Source of the DNA: Caballeronia sp. dw_19
GTDB lineage: Bacteria > Pseudomonadota > Gammaproteobacteria > Burkholderiales > Burkholderiaceae
DNA length: 64,000 nucleotides
Reading direction: 5' to 3'
NCBI RefSeq assembly: GCF_018449515.1
Contig: NZ_JAAVUQ010000015.1
Coordinates: 62,001 to 126,000, forward strand
In this document: one piece after another, positions 53,135 through 62,383 of the stretch
Position numbering within the stretch: the first letter of the stretch is position 1
Layout: each line of letters starts with the position of its first letter
The notes under the pieces: generated by a model
What the model saw: only the letters and a program-made list of their open reading frames with translations
Told to the model about the DNA's origin: nothing
Database searches by the model: none
Made by a program: the position numbers and the translations under genes

Positions 53135-54367
53135 ATGTCATCCCAAGTCGATAACCCGACAATTACCGGTTCAAGTGGCACGCATGAGGAGCAGCATGCC
53201 GCACGTTGGATGATCTTAGCTCTCGCGTGGCTAGCGCTCGTTATAACTTTCGTTGACCGGCTCGCCTGGGCTAACGTGGCCCCGACGGTAAGCTCCGCAC
53301 TTGCGATGCCGTTGTCGGCCCTGGGCGTGTTCGCAACGGCCTTCTTTTCCGGTTATGTGATCGCTAACCTGGTCGGCGGCCTTGTCACTGACAGGTTTGG
53401 CCCGCGGGTCGCACTTGTTATGGCATTGGTTCCACTTGGAATATTCACGTTTATCTTCAGCTTCACTGGTTCGGTCGCCTTCGGCCTGGGCGCGCAATTC
53501 CTGATGGGCCTTGCGGCGGGCGCGGACTATGCAGCTTGCATCAAACTGATCGCTTCGTGGTTTCCGATCACGAAGCGCGCAAAGGCAATTGGTTTGCTGA
53601 TGACTTCGGTTCCGGTTGGCGTCCTGCTCGCGAATGCCATCATTCCCACTCTTCTACTGCATGTCCAGTGGCCGATGGTGTATCGCGGGTTGGGTCTCGC
53701 TACGCTCGCGTTCGCATTCGTCCTGATAGCGGTTCTCAGTGATGGCCCTACGGGACGAGCGAAGGCGTTGCCTGCTCAGGCGGGCAGTATTAAGGCGTTG
53801 CTGCATGACCGCGACCTGCTGTGCCTCGCGCTGGCCGGCTTCGGTGCCGCGTGGGGAACCTGGGGTTTCGCCTTCTGGGCCAATGCGTTGATGTCTAAGG
53901 GCCACGGACTGACTGCGGTGCAGGCGGGGTTTGTGACAACGCTTTTTGGCGCGGCGGCCATCGTCGCCAAACCAGCGACTGGCGCATTGTCGGACTTTCT
54001 CGGCGGACGTCGCAAGAGCCTGATCCTGATCGTCCTCGCGATCTATGCAGCGGGGCTTCTCAGTTTCGGCGCACTTGAGACCGCATTCGAGTTTCGCATT
54101 GGTGCGCTCGTGCTCGGGTTTTTCGGCTTTAGCTGGGGGCCGCTGATGGCCGCACTCATAGCAGAAGTCGCCGGGCGAAAGTCAGCCGGAACCGCGACCG
54201 GTTTCACGAATGCGCTTTGGCAGATGGGTGGCGTACTGGTGCCGGTCGTGATTGGCGTTGTCTTCCAGAGCACGCATTCCTTCTACTGCGCCTTTGCCGT
54301 CATGGCGATGGGCCCACTCCTGGCGTTCTTTGCGATGCTTTTCGTGCAAGAGAAGAAAAACTTTTGA
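53135..54367 (+). CDS. MFS transporter (anion:cation symporter/aromatic-acid type)
   Basis: 410-aa, 12-helix importer. It resembles the ACS/glucarate-phthalate group: FVDRLAWANVAPTVSSAL, GYVIANLVGGLVTDRFGPR, GADYAACIKLIASWFP and GFSWGPLMAALIAEVAGRKS. The N terminus is cytoplasmic. It is transcribed from the operator-1 promoter. Given its neighbours it probably imports the substrate of the catabolic block. Confidence 0.9.
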   Translation: MSSQVDNPTITGSSGTHEEQHAARWMILALAWLALVITFVDRLAWANVAPTVSSALAMPLSALGVFATAFFSGYVIANLVGGLVTDRFGPRVALVMALVPLGIFTFIFSFTGSVAFGLGAQFLMGLAAGADYAACIKLIASWFPITKRAKAIGLLMTSVPVGVLLANAIIPTLLLHVQWPMVYRGLGLATLAFAFVLIAVLSDGPTGRAKALPAQAGSIKALLHDRDLLCLALAGFGAAWGTWGFAFWANALMSKGHGLTAVQAGFVTTLFGAAAIVAKPATGALSDFLGGRRKSLILIVLAIYAAGLLSFGALETAFEFRIGALVLGFFGFSWGPLMAALIAEVAGRKSAGTATGFTNALWQMGGVLVPVVIGVVFQSTHSFYCAFAVMAMGPLLAFFAMLFVQEKKNF

Positions 54368-54372
54368 TTCAA

Positions 54373-54404
54373 TAATTTCCAAATTATGTTGACGTTGGAA
54401 ATTA
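54373..54404. promoter_or_regulatory. Operator 2: TAATTTCCA-N14-TGGAAATTA
   Basis: The same 9-base arms and 14-base spacer as operator 1, six bases after the MFS stop and about 75 bases before the nitrilase start. TTGACG lies in the same place inside it as TTGACA in operator 1. The -10 match is weak. It should drive the six-gene catabolic operon. Confidence 0.75.
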
Positions 54405-54477
54405 ATCGGATGACCATTCAACTTGTGGCGGGTGCACGGGCAATCTCGCCGAGAGCGTTTAACGGAAGGAATCCATC

Positions 54478-55293
54478 TTGAAGATCGTATCTGTCCAAAT
54501 GAATTCGGACGCGGACAAGGGGCTTAATCTCGATGAGGCCGAGCGGCTAATACGAGCCGCTGTGACCCGCGACCATCCGGATCTGCTGGTTCTGCCAGAG
54601 TTCTTTCTCTGTCTGACAGGCAACGCCGCGGGCCAGCGTGATAGCGCTGAAGCGGTACCCGAAGGTCCCGCGTGCCTGCGACTCGGCGCCCTTGCGAAGG
54701 AACTGAATGTCGCGATTCACGCCGGCACGCTGATTGAACGTGCTGGTGACGCCTTCTATAACACGGCAGTGATATTCGATCGCGACGGCAGCGTGATCGA
54801 CACGTACCGCAAAATTCACATGTTCAATGCTTGGATGCCTGACGGCACCCGGATTTCCGAATCAGAGATGGTCAGCCCCGGAGAGTCCATCGTTAGCTAC
54901 GAATTCGAGGGCGTAAAGGTCGGCTGCGCGACCTGCTATGACCTTCGGTTCCCCGAACTCTTCCAGGCGCTGAGAGCGCGCGACTGCGACGTGGTCCTGC
55001 TGCCCGCGGCCTTTACTCTGCAGACGGGCAAGGATCACTGGGAGCCGTTGTTGCGCGCGCGGGCCATCGATACGCAAATGTATGTCTTTGCCGCCGGTCA
55101 GACCGGTAGCCATGCGCGGGGCAAGAAGGCATGTTGGGGCCATTCAATGGTGGTCGATCCCTGGGGTGCGGTGATCGCGCAGGCGTCCGAAGGGCCGGGA
55201 TGGGTGGCGGGCAACGTCGATCTCAAATATCTGCGTCGTGTGCGACAAAGCCTTCCCGTCAATGAACATCACGTGCTTGGAGCCAATGTATGA
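54478..55293 (+). CDS. Nitrilase-superfamily C-N hydrolase (omega-amidase-like)
   Basis: 271-aa hydrolase with the Glu-Lys-Cys triad: Glu41 (VLPEFFL), Lys112 (YRKIHMF) and Cys153 (CATCYDLRFPEL). The pattern is that of the omega-amidase/N-carbamoyl hydrolase branch rather than true nitrilases. The start is an unusual TTG at 54478, supported by GGAAGGA 8 bases upstream. It overlaps the next gene by ATGA. Role: hydrolysis of an amide or carbamoyl intermediate, releasing ammonia. Confidence 0.92.
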   Translation: MKIVSVQMNSDADKGLNLDEAERLIRAAVTRDHPDLLVLPEFFLCLTGNAAGQRDSAEAVPEGPACLRLGALAKELNVAIHAGTLIERAGDAFYNTAVIFDRDGSVIDTYRKIHMFNAWMPDGTRISESEMVSPGESIVSYEFEGVKVGCATCYDLRFPELFQALRARDCDVVLLPAAFTLQTGKDHWEPLLRARAIDTQMYVFAAGQTGSHARGKKACWGHSMVVDPWGAVIAQASEGPGWVAGNVDLKYLRRVRQSLPVNEHHVLGANV

Positions 55294-56339
55294 GCGGTCA
55301 ACGTCGCTATACGCCGATCACAGACCCTAGCGCATGGCGCGGCGCCGATTATCAACACAGCGAGGACTGGCTATACCGCTTCACGGATGGGAATATCCGC
55401 GACATTCAAGCCGCATTGACCCGTGTACGTGCGGCTAAGATCAGCGATTCCGAGTTAGTGGTGCAGGACTTCGAGCTGCCGAGCATGACCAAAACGCTCG
55501 CCGACATTGCCCGCGAAATCGAGTTCGATCGCGGCTTCAAGCTGCTGCGCGGCCTGCCGATTGAGCGCTGGAGCACGGACGACATCAATACGATCTACCT
55601 CGGGCTCTCCTTGCATCTGGGCGAGACGACCTCACAAAACGCAAAGGGCAGTCGCCTCGTGTCGGTCGCTGACGCAGGCATCGCAAAGACCGAAATCAAC
55701 TGGCGCGCCTATTTCGGCAATTCGCAGTTGCATTTTCATTCCGACTTCACGGACGTGGTCGGTCTCCTTTGCATTCGGCCTTCGAAGGAGGGAGGGGTGA
55801 GCCGCATCGTGAGCGCGATGACTATCTTCAACACCTTGCTGGAGGAGTCTCCCGAATACGTCGACGTGTTCTATAACGGTTTTTACTTTGACCGAAAAGG
55901 TGAGGAGCCGCCGGGTGTCCCAGCGGTCAGCGAGGCACCCATTCCGATGCTCAGCTGGTTCGACGAGCGGCTCAGTTTCCGCTTTTGCCCGGCATTCGCA
56001 GAGGCCGCAGCCCGGCGCCGGGACGTACCGCTGACTGCGCTGCAGGTGGCCGCGATCGCGAAGGTCGACGAGATCGGCAATCGTCCCGAGTTGCATCTGG
56101 ACATGAATTTCCAGACGGGTGACATTCAGTACTTGAACAACTACACGGTCCACCATTCGCGGACCGAATTCAAGGATTTCGACGAGCCCGAGCGCAAGCG
56201 CCTGCTCAAACGAATCTGGTTGTGCACCGCACTCGGGCGTGAACTTGCGCCGGGGTTTGGCGAACTTTACGGTCCCGGCACCGCCCGTCTGGGCGTGCCC
56301 GCAGTACAAGATCAAACGCCTGAGAAATCGACAAGATGA
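55290..56339 (+). CDS. TauD/TfdA-family dioxygenase-like protein
   Basis: 349-aa Fe(II)/2-oxoglutarate oxygenase-like protein. Ligands are His150-x-Asp152 (LHFHSDFTDV) and a distal His288/His289 (NNYTVHHSRTEF); Arg303 region (DEPERKRLLKRIWL) could bind 2-oxoglutarate. It belongs to the gamma-butyrobetaine/TfdA-like branch with a longer N terminus (FDRGFKLLRGLP). ATGA overlap with both neighbours. It could hydroxylate the ring or a side chain before ring opening. Confidence 0.88.
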   Translation: MSGQRRYTPITDPSAWRGADYQHSEDWLYRFTDGNIRDIQAALTRVRAAKISDSELVVQDFELPSMTKTLADIAREIEFDRGFKLLRGLPIERWSTDDINTIYLGLSLHLGETTSQNAKGSRLVSVADAGIAKTEINWRAYFGNSQLHFHSDFTDVVGLLCIRPSKEGGVSRIVSAMTIFNTLLEESPEYVDVFYNGFYFDRKGEEPPGVPAVSEAPIPMLSWFDERLSFRFCPAFAEAAARRRDVPLTALQVAAIAKVDEIGNRPELHLDMNFQTGDIQYLNNYTVHHSRTEFKDFDEPERKRLLKRIWLCTALGRELAPGFGELYGPGTARLGVPAVQDQTPEKSTR

Positions 56340-56665
56340 AAAACACTGACAAACTGCCATCGACGCTGCTCCGGGAAGTGTCGCCCGGCCTGATGGAGGG
56401 ATTTCAAATATCCCGTGACGCGATTGCGCAGGTCGGATCGCTCGACAAGCAGGCAATGGAAATGGTCATGCTGGCCGCGTTCGTCACCGCTGGCTATGAG
56501 GCCGCGGTAAAAATCCACGCGCGGCGCCTGCTCGACATGGGTATGCCAATCGAAAACATCCAGCAGATCGCGCTGGCGACGTTCGGTGCCACCACGACTG
56601 TGTCCGGCGCGAGCCGTGCCCTCAAGTGGATAGAAGAGATCGTGGACGGGCAGGGCTCGTCTTGA
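56336..56665 (+). CDS. Carboxymuconolactone decarboxylase-like small protein without CxxC
   Basis: 109-aa all-helical protein that resembles the CMD/AhpD fold: AAFVTAGYEAAVKIHARRLLDMGMPIENIQQIALATFG. In AhpD-like members this helix has a CxxC(H) thiol pair; here the cysteines are absent, leaving only the His. So peroxidase activity is not expected; a decarboxylase/isomerase or accessory role is possible. ATGA overlap with the oxygenase; 50 bases before the LigA-like gene. Confidence 0.7.
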   Translation: MKNTDKLPSTLLREVSPGLMEGFQISRDAIAQVGSLDKQAMEMVMLAAFVTAGYEAAVKIHARRLLDMGMPIENIQQIALATFGATTTVSGASRALKWIEEIVDGQGSS

Positions 56666-56716
56666 TCTCTAACGGCTGCTGCAAAAACGAAACCAATTAA
56701 ATCCTTTGGAGTTGTC

Positions 56717-57019
56717 ATGGCTAACGAGTTTGACCCCGATCTTCCCTCTAACCGGCTGGTTTATGAAGTGCGGCGCGACGACGCCGTATGGCCGACGTTC
56801 AAGGAACGGGTTGAGGAAGTGATGACCTTCTACGGTCTTTCCGACGCGGAAAAGCAGGCTTGGCGTGACATCGATCTACGTAGACTGGCCGATCTCGGCA
56901 TGCACCCATACTTTCTGCCACAAGTGACGCGCCTGATGCGCGGTAGCGCCGGGAACCACTCGAAAAGCGCCGCGGCCCAGGCATACCGTGTCGCATTCGG
57001 TGACCAGATCGTCGATTGA
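56717..57019 (+). CDS. LigA-like small subunit of class III extradiol dioxygenase
   Basis: 100-aa protein matching the alpha subunit (LigA) of protocatechuate 4,5-dioxygenase-type enzymes: VMTFYGLSDAEKQAWRDIDL and LADLGMHPYFLPQVTRL. LigA caps the active site of LigB; it is shorter than classical LigA (about 139 aa). RBS TTTGGAG before the ATG. It precedes the catalytic subunit gene by 37 bases. Confidence 0.88.
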   Translation: MANEFDPDLPSNRLVYEVRRDDAVWPTFKERVEEVMTFYGLSDAEKQAWRDIDLRRLADLGMHPYFLPQVTRLMRGSAGNHSKSAAAQAYRVAFGDQIVD

Positions 57020-57055
57020 CCCGTTGTAGGTGAATGTACAAGGAGCAACATCAAG

Positions 57056-57910
57056 ATGGCAAAGCTCGTATCAGTCGTAGCAATGGCTCACGCGCCAGGA
57101 GTCACCGGGTGGCTCGAGGCTGCCCCGGCGTCAGAACAGAAGGTGATGATCGACGGATATCGCGCGGTCGCTGCCGTGGTGGCTGAATCACGTCCGGATG
57201 TAATCATTGGCATCGCGAATGACCACATGCTGAATTTACCACTCAAGAATCCGCCGCACTGGTGCGTCGGAACAGCCGCGCGCTGGAAAGGTCCGGCAGA
57301 GTTCTTCAAGGCCTGGCTTAAGCAGCCGGGCTACGAACTGTCGGGCAACGTCGAGGTCGCACAGGCCATTCTGCAAGCGGCCAAGGCCGAGGGTTTTTCG
57401 GTCGATGGCCGCAGCGATCTCCTGTTCGACGACAACTGGTCTGTCCCGCTTTGGTTCATGGGCTACGACGTGCCGCTTGTCCCGCTGCAGATGAATTGCA
57501 TCAACCCACCCACGCCGAGTCCCGAGGACAGCGTTGCGTTCGGAAAGCTTCTTCGGAAGGTGATCCTTGAACAGTTGCCCGCCGACATGCGCGTCGCGGT
57601 CGTTGCGACCGGGGGACTCTCGCACGAGCCGGGCGGCCCGCGTTATTTCACGCTCGACGCGGACTTTGATAACTGGTTCCTTGGGTTGATGGAAGAAAGC
57701 GACGAATCGCGGGTGGTGCGCGAAGCCACCATCGACAAGATGAATGAAGCGGGCGGCGGTGGGACGACCGAACTCCTCGCCTGGATGGTCGCGATGGCGG
57801 CGGCGGGTGGGGCAAAGGCGCGCACTGTGTTCTACGTTGGATCAAAGGAAATGCGCTGCGGCGTTGGTGCCAGCGCCTGGGAGAATGTCGCGGAGCTAGA
57901 CGGTGCGTGA
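57056..57910 (+). CDS. LigB-like catalytic subunit of class III extradiol dioxygenase
   Basis: 284-aa non-heme Fe(II) ring-cleaving enzyme. Ligands: His12 (AMAHAPG), His57 (ANDHMLNL), and Glu239 (GGTTELLAWMV); catalytic base His190 (GGLSHEPGG). These positions agree with LigB (His12, His61, Glu242, His195). RBS AAGGAG before the ATG. Together with the LigA-like subunit it should cleave a dihydroxylated ring next to the hydroxyls. The amide hydrolases around it suggest a nitrogen-containing ring or amide-substituted aromatic. Confidence 0.92.
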   Translation: MAKLVSVVAMAHAPGVTGWLEAAPASEQKVMIDGYRAVAAVVAESRPDVIIGIANDHMLNLPLKNPPHWCVGTAARWKGPAEFFKAWLKQPGYELSGNVEVAQAILQAAKAEGFSVDGRSDLLFDDNWSVPLWFMGYDVPLVPLQMNCINPPTPSPEDSVAFGKLLRKVILEQLPADMRVAVVATGGLSHEPGGPRYFTLDADFDNWFLGLMEESDESRVVREATIDKMNEAGGGGTTELLAWMVAMAAAGGAKARTVFYVGSKEMRCGVGASAWENVAELDGA

Positions 57911-58574
57911 GGAAGCACTCAACGTCCAGGCGGTAAGGCAGCCGCCGCTGATTGAACAGCGAGAACGCCTGGCGGTTTCGCGATCGGCACTAGTCATTGT
58001 TGACTTGCAAAATGACTTCTGTGCAACTGGGGGCTATATCCATCAGCTAGGCAAGGACGTTGCTGCCTATAGGAGCCTCATCGAGCCGGTCGAGCGAGTC
58101 CTGCAGGTCGCGCGCACGGCGAGTGTCCCCGTGATTTGGCTGCGGGCAAGCTACGAGAATGAGTCCATCACGCCGGGCATGCTCGCGAAGAAACAGTTGA
58201 TGGGCGTCCAGGCAGAGTGCTGCGTGCCAGGAACGTGGGGCTACGAGTACTTCGGGCCGGCGCCGGTCGAAGGCGAAAGCGTCTTCGACAAGCATACTTA
58301 CTCCGGCTTCAGCAATGCCTCATTCGACGTGTTTCTGCAGGTGAGGAACGTGGAGACGCTGGTGTTTTGTGGCGTGCAGACCAATGTGTGCGTGGAGTCG
58401 ACGCTGCGCGACGCACATAGCCGTAGCTATTACGTCGCGTTAGTTCGTGACGGCGTTGCTTCGCACACAAAGGCGCTGCACGATGCAACGCTCGCTAACG
58501 TAGGCTTTCTGTTCGGCGACGTACTTGCGGCGGACGAGCTCGCAGCCCTGTGGGAGGTCAAGCGCGAGATATGA
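57903..58574 (+). CDS. Isochorismatase-family cysteine hydrolase
   Basis: 223-aa amidase of the N-carbamoylsarcosine/maleamate amidohydrolase type. Triad Asp34 (VIVDLQNDF), Lys130 (VFDKHTYSGF) and Cys163 (VQTNVCVEST). The start is GTG at 57903, overlapping the LigB stop by 8 bases. In pyridine pathways such enzymes hydrolyse maleamate or N-formyl intermediates after ring opening, which fits the operon. Confidence 0.92.
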   Translation: MREEALNVQAVRQPPLIEQRERLAVSRSALVIVDLQNDFCATGGYIHQLGKDVAAYRSLIEPVERVLQVARTASVPVIWLRASYENESITPGMLAKKQLMGVQAECCVPGTWGYEYFGPAPVEGESVFDKHTYSGFSNASFDVFLQVRNVETLVFCGVQTNVCVESTLRDAHSRSYYVALVRDGVASHTKALHDATLANVGFLFGDVLAADELAALWEVKREI

Positions 58575-58710
58575 ACTGCGCCGCAGCGCAAACCTCACGC
58601 TCGCGGCCTATTCGCATTTACTCAATCCCGTGTGACGCACCGTAGCCCCGAGTCGGATTTCACCGATAGCCAGTGCTATGCACAACTAAAATTCTGCCGT
58701 ACTGCCACCT

Positions 58711-60222
58711 ATGTCTCGTCCTGTTTCGCCAGTCCACCGCGTACTTGGCTGTCTTATGTTGTCGATCTTTCTTGGCGCGCTCGATCAGACGATCGTGGCC
58801 GTAGCGCTTCCGGCCATCTCAACCGACTTCGGCCGGCTAGGCCTGGTATCGTGGGTCATCTCGGGATATATGGTCGGGATGACCGTGGCCACGCCCATAT
58901 ACGGCAAGTTGGGCGATCTGTATGGTCGGCGAAGAATGATGCTGGTCGCTATCTGCCTGTTCACTTCAGCGTCCGTGCTGTGTGCGGTTTCACCGTCGCT
59001 GTGGGTACTGATTCTGCTACGCGCAGCGCAGGGGATAGGGGCGGGCGGGCTACTATCGATCGGCCAGGCAATCATCGGTGATCTCGTCTCGCCACGAGAA
59101 CGGGGACGCTACCAGGGTTACTTCAGCGGCATGTACGCGCTGGCGAGTATCGCTGGCCCGATAGTCGGCGGCGTCTTGACTCAATATGTGTCGTGGCGCT
59201 GGATTTTTGGCCTGAACCTTCCGCTAGGGCTATGGGCCATGTATCTGGCGTTTTCGCGGCTTGACGGTTTGCCTTCAGTGCGCCGCGACGCCACAATTGA
59301 TTACGTCGGCATCGCGCTCACCACAATCGGGCTTACAACATTGTTGCTCGCCATGACCCTCATGAACCATGGCAGTAATGCTTCGCCCTACACAAACGGT
59401 GCACTCTTCGTATTGTCGTTACTCTGCTTCGTACTATTGGTTCCCGCACAACGCAAGGCGGTCCAGCCGTTCATCCCGTTGCGCCTCTTCGCAACGGCCA
59501 GCTCCTCGTGGGCGCTTTGCATTTCGTTTTTCTCCAACTTTCAAGTCATCGCCCTCTCGCTGCTCATTCCCTTGAGATACCAGATCGTCGTGGGAAGCCA
59601 GGCGGGCAGCGCCGCGCTGCATTTGATGCCGCTCGCGATGGGCCTTCCGATCGGTGCGTATTTAGGCGGTAAGACGACGTCGCGTACCGGTCGCTGCCGT
59701 CCTCAGATGCTAGCCGGCGCGATAGTCATGCCATTTGCGCTGGCGACGCTGGCCTTTATCGATCCCGGAGATCATTGGCTGAGCGGAGTGGTGACTCTCA
59801 TTGCCGGCATCTCGGCGGGGGTGCTGTTTCCGACATCGCTGGTTACCGTACAGAATGTCGTGCCTCGCTCGGAGATCGGAGTAGCGACAGCAACCACGAG
59901 CTTGTTTCGAAGTCTTGGGGGCACGGTGGGTGTCACACTGGCCTCCGCCGTTTTGCTCGGGATGATGCAAAACCTCGTGCTCCCCACGCTTGGTTCTTGG
60001 TCCGCGCATTCGTCTTCGATCGACTCACTGTTCAAGACCCTGGGAGAGGTCTCCGGCACGACACTCGGATTAGCGCGTGTCATGGCAGCATCTGTTTTTC
60101 GTTCAGTGCTTTTGTTCGCAGCGGTGATTTCCGCGATCAATATCGCCGCTGCGTGGGCGCTCCCTGATCAAACTCTACGCGACAAGCTGCCGGAAAGTGA
60201 TCTGAAAGCGCAGCTTGAATGA
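58711..60222 (+). CDS. DHA2-family MFS transporter (EmrB/QacA-like)
   Basis: 503-aa, 14-helix transporter. Motifs: LGALDQTIVAVALPAISTDF, GKLGDLYGRRRMMLV, GRYQGYFSGMYALASIAGPI (antiporter motif C) and a long C-terminal half. It resembles drug exporters more than importers, so it may remove toxic intermediates of the pathway. It lies 136 bases after the hydrolase gene; it could be part of the same transcript or have its own promoter. Confidence 0.92.
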   Translation: MSRPVSPVHRVLGCLMLSIFLGALDQTIVAVALPAISTDFGRLGLVSWVISGYMVGMTVATPIYGKLGDLYGRRRMMLVAICLFTSASVLCAVSPSLWVLILLRAAQGIGAGGLLSIGQAIIGDLVSPRERGRYQGYFSGMYALASIAGPIVGGVLTQYVSWRWIFGLNLPLGLWAMYLAFSRLDGLPSVRRDATIDYVGIALTTIGLTTLLLAMTLMNHGSNASPYTNGALFVLSLLCFVLLVPAQRKAVQPFIPLRLFATASSSWALCISFFSNFQVIALSLLIPLRYQIVVGSQAGSAALHLMPLAMGLPIGAYLGGKTTSRTGRCRPQMLAGAIVMPFALATLAFIDPGDHWLSGVVTLIAGISAGVLFPTSLVTVQNVVPRSEIGVATATTSLFRSLGGTVGVTLASAVLLGMMQNLVLPTLGSWSAHSSSIDSLFKTLGEVSGTTLGLARVMAASVFRSVLLFAAVISAINIAAAWALPDQTLRDKLPESDLKAQLE

Positions 60223-60396
60223 GTGCCGGCATAGCGCGATAGACGAGGCCGGCAGTTAGCGCGGGGTGGGTGCCCAGCTTGACGTCAATGCGTACGGCGA
60301 GACGGACACGCCCGGGCAGTGGAATCTCGTTGTTGTCTGCTGGCTGAATCAGCCGCGGTGATTACAGACTGTGCCACTGAGGGTCTAGCAGTTTAT

Positions 60397-60460
60397 AAAT
60401 TTCCACAAATATAAAAATATTGGAAATTATATTGACTCGTGGAAATTGGCTATGAACAAT
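60397..60460. promoter_or_regulatory. Operator 3 with three TTTCCA/TGGAAA half-sites and promoter
   Basis: Half-sites AAATTTCCA (60397-60405), TGGAAATTA (60421-60429) and TGGAAATTG (60440-60448). TTGACT (60432-60437) sits before the last half-site just as TTGACA/TTGACG do in operators 1 and 2; AACAAT 17 bases later could be the -10. It is about 200 bases before the porin gene and should put it under the same regulator. Confidence 0.65.
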
Positions 60461-60663
60461 CGGCCGTGTTGTGCTTCTTGTCTCAATCTTGGCCTAACCA
60501 GTACGTGAGACTGATCGTCGTCTTGGTCAGGACAAGCAGGATCTCAACTGAGGTTCTTTAAGTAACAAGTCGAGTCGTAGTTCGCGTACAGGTCGCATGA
60601 CTAACTCCCATATCAAATGGGTCAAAAAGCTACCGACAGAAATAATAAATTAGGAAACCTAAC

Positions 60664-61758
60664 ATGAAGAAGGTTGCACTATCTTATGCGGCACTCTTTG
60701 CGTACGCCGCGTCGGCTCATGCGCAGTCCAGCGTTACCCTTTACGGCGTGCTGGACGACGGAATTTCATACGTGTCGAACGAGGGCGGCCATTCAGCTTT
60801 TCTTCTCGCAGATACCATTTCGCAAGGTAATCGTGTGGGCTTGAAAGGTGTCGAGGACTTGGGCGGTGGACTCAAGACGCTCTTCACGCTAGAGATGTTT
60901 CCGAACCTGAATACCGGTGCGCTACGTGGGCCCACAGGAACAGAATTCTCGCGCGGTGCGTACGTCGGACTGGCACAGGATGACTACGGTCAAGTGACCA
61001 TAGGTCGTCAGTACGATTTCATGACCTATGCGCTTGTGCAATATACCGGAGGCCTTTATTCAGGGATTCTCGACGTTCATCCCGGTGACATCGATCGTGG
61101 CTCGGGCCAGTGGCTCAACAATTCCGTTCAGTTTCAATCTGTAACTTTCAGTGGGGCAAAGTTTGGCGCCATGTACAGTTTTGGAGAAAACAGTACAACT
61201 ACCACCAACTACGGACGAGCATTCAGCCTCTTGGGTACCTACGCACACGGACCGTTCAGCGCAAGTGCGGCGATGACCGACATCAATGGGCTGACGTTTT
61301 CTCCTTATACGGGTCTGGGTCTGATTTCGATTTTTGGGCAGGATTTCAGTGCCACATCAGCCACATCGATCGTGCTGAAAAACTTGCGCACGGTTGGCTT
61401 TGGAACATCCTATCAATTCGGTCGACTCAAGCTTGCAGGCGTGTATAGCAATACGCGGCTTGATTCCGGTGCGAGTGGCAGCGAGACAAGCCAGAGTTTT
61501 GAGGGCGACGCAGCATTTTTCTTTACTCCTTCGTTGATTCTCTCAGGCGGTTATTCATATTCTAAGCTTCAGAGTTCCAAGTGGAACAAGTTCGATGCAG
61601 TGTTGGACTACTTACTGTCTAAGCGGACTGATGTCTATTTTAGCGGTCATTATTTAAAGGCGTCGGGGCCGGGCACCGTTGCGGTCTATACAACCATGAC
61701 GCCGTCATCGGACAACAAGCAGGCAGTTGTGAGGATCGGCATGCGGCACCGATTTTAG
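60664..61758 (+). CDS. Gram-negative porin (Burkholderia type)
   Basis: 364-aa outer-membrane porin with signal MKKVALSYAALFAYAASAHA and mature start QSSVTLYGVLDDGISYVSN. Motifs: NRVGLKGVEDLGGGLKTLFT, GLAQDDYGQVTIGRQYDFMT, and C-terminal RIGMRHRF with terminal Phe. Operator 3 upstream links it to the catabolic regulon, so it probably admits the same substrate. Confidence 0.94.
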   Translation: MKKVALSYAALFAYAASAHAQSSVTLYGVLDDGISYVSNEGGHSAFLLADTISQGNRVGLKGVEDLGGGLKTLFTLEMFPNLNTGALRGPTGTEFSRGAYVGLAQDDYGQVTIGRQYDFMTYALVQYTGGLYSGILDVHPGDIDRGSGQWLNNSVQFQSVTFSGAKFGAMYSFGENSTTTTNYGRAFSLLGTYAHGPFSASAAMTDINGLTFSPYTGLGLISIFGQDFSATSATSIVLKNLRTVGFGTSYQFGRLKLAGVYSNTRLDSGASGSETSQSFEGDAAFFFTPSLILSGGYSYSKLQSSKWNKFDAVLDYLLSKRTDVYFSGHYLKASGPGTVAVYTTMTPSSDNKQAVVRIGMRHRF

Positions 61759-62383
61759 GGGCTTTGTCCACTTGCCAAGAGTGAGACGGGACGACGGCAG
61801 ATACGACAAGTGGTCAGAAAGCAGTCGACGGATTTCGGGTGACTTCGGTGATTTCGCACCACGCAACGAAACGCGCCGCGAGTTGTTTCCGATAAAGTGA
61901 AGCGCGCAGCAGATGCCGCTTGAGCGCGAAATGTTGCCGGATCGGCCCAAAGCACGAGAGAAATTTCTGTGTGCGTTTAGGATCGCGAAAGCCGCGCATG
62001 CGTCGCTCGCGCTCGCGCGTCCGTTGATGGCTGTTCTCTGCGCGGTTATTCAGTCGGGCCGCAGCTTTAACGAACACGTGCTTCACGTTCGCAAGTTCCG
62101 GGATCTCCGCTTTTGCCACCGGATAGCTGCGCAACTGATCGGTGACGATCTTGCGCGGCACTGCGTTCAAGCGCAGCACACCCCAGAAGAAGCGCTTGGC
62201 AGCGGCTTTGTCGCGCCGCTTTTGCAGCAGGATGTCGAGTTCGGCGCCATGCTCGTCGACCGCACGCCACAGCAGGTACGGCTCGCCACGTAGCGTGACG
62301 AACATCTCGTCGAGGTGCCACGTGCTACCGGGCTTGCGGCGCGCGGCTTTAACTCGATGCGCAAAGCCCTTACCGAACTTGTC

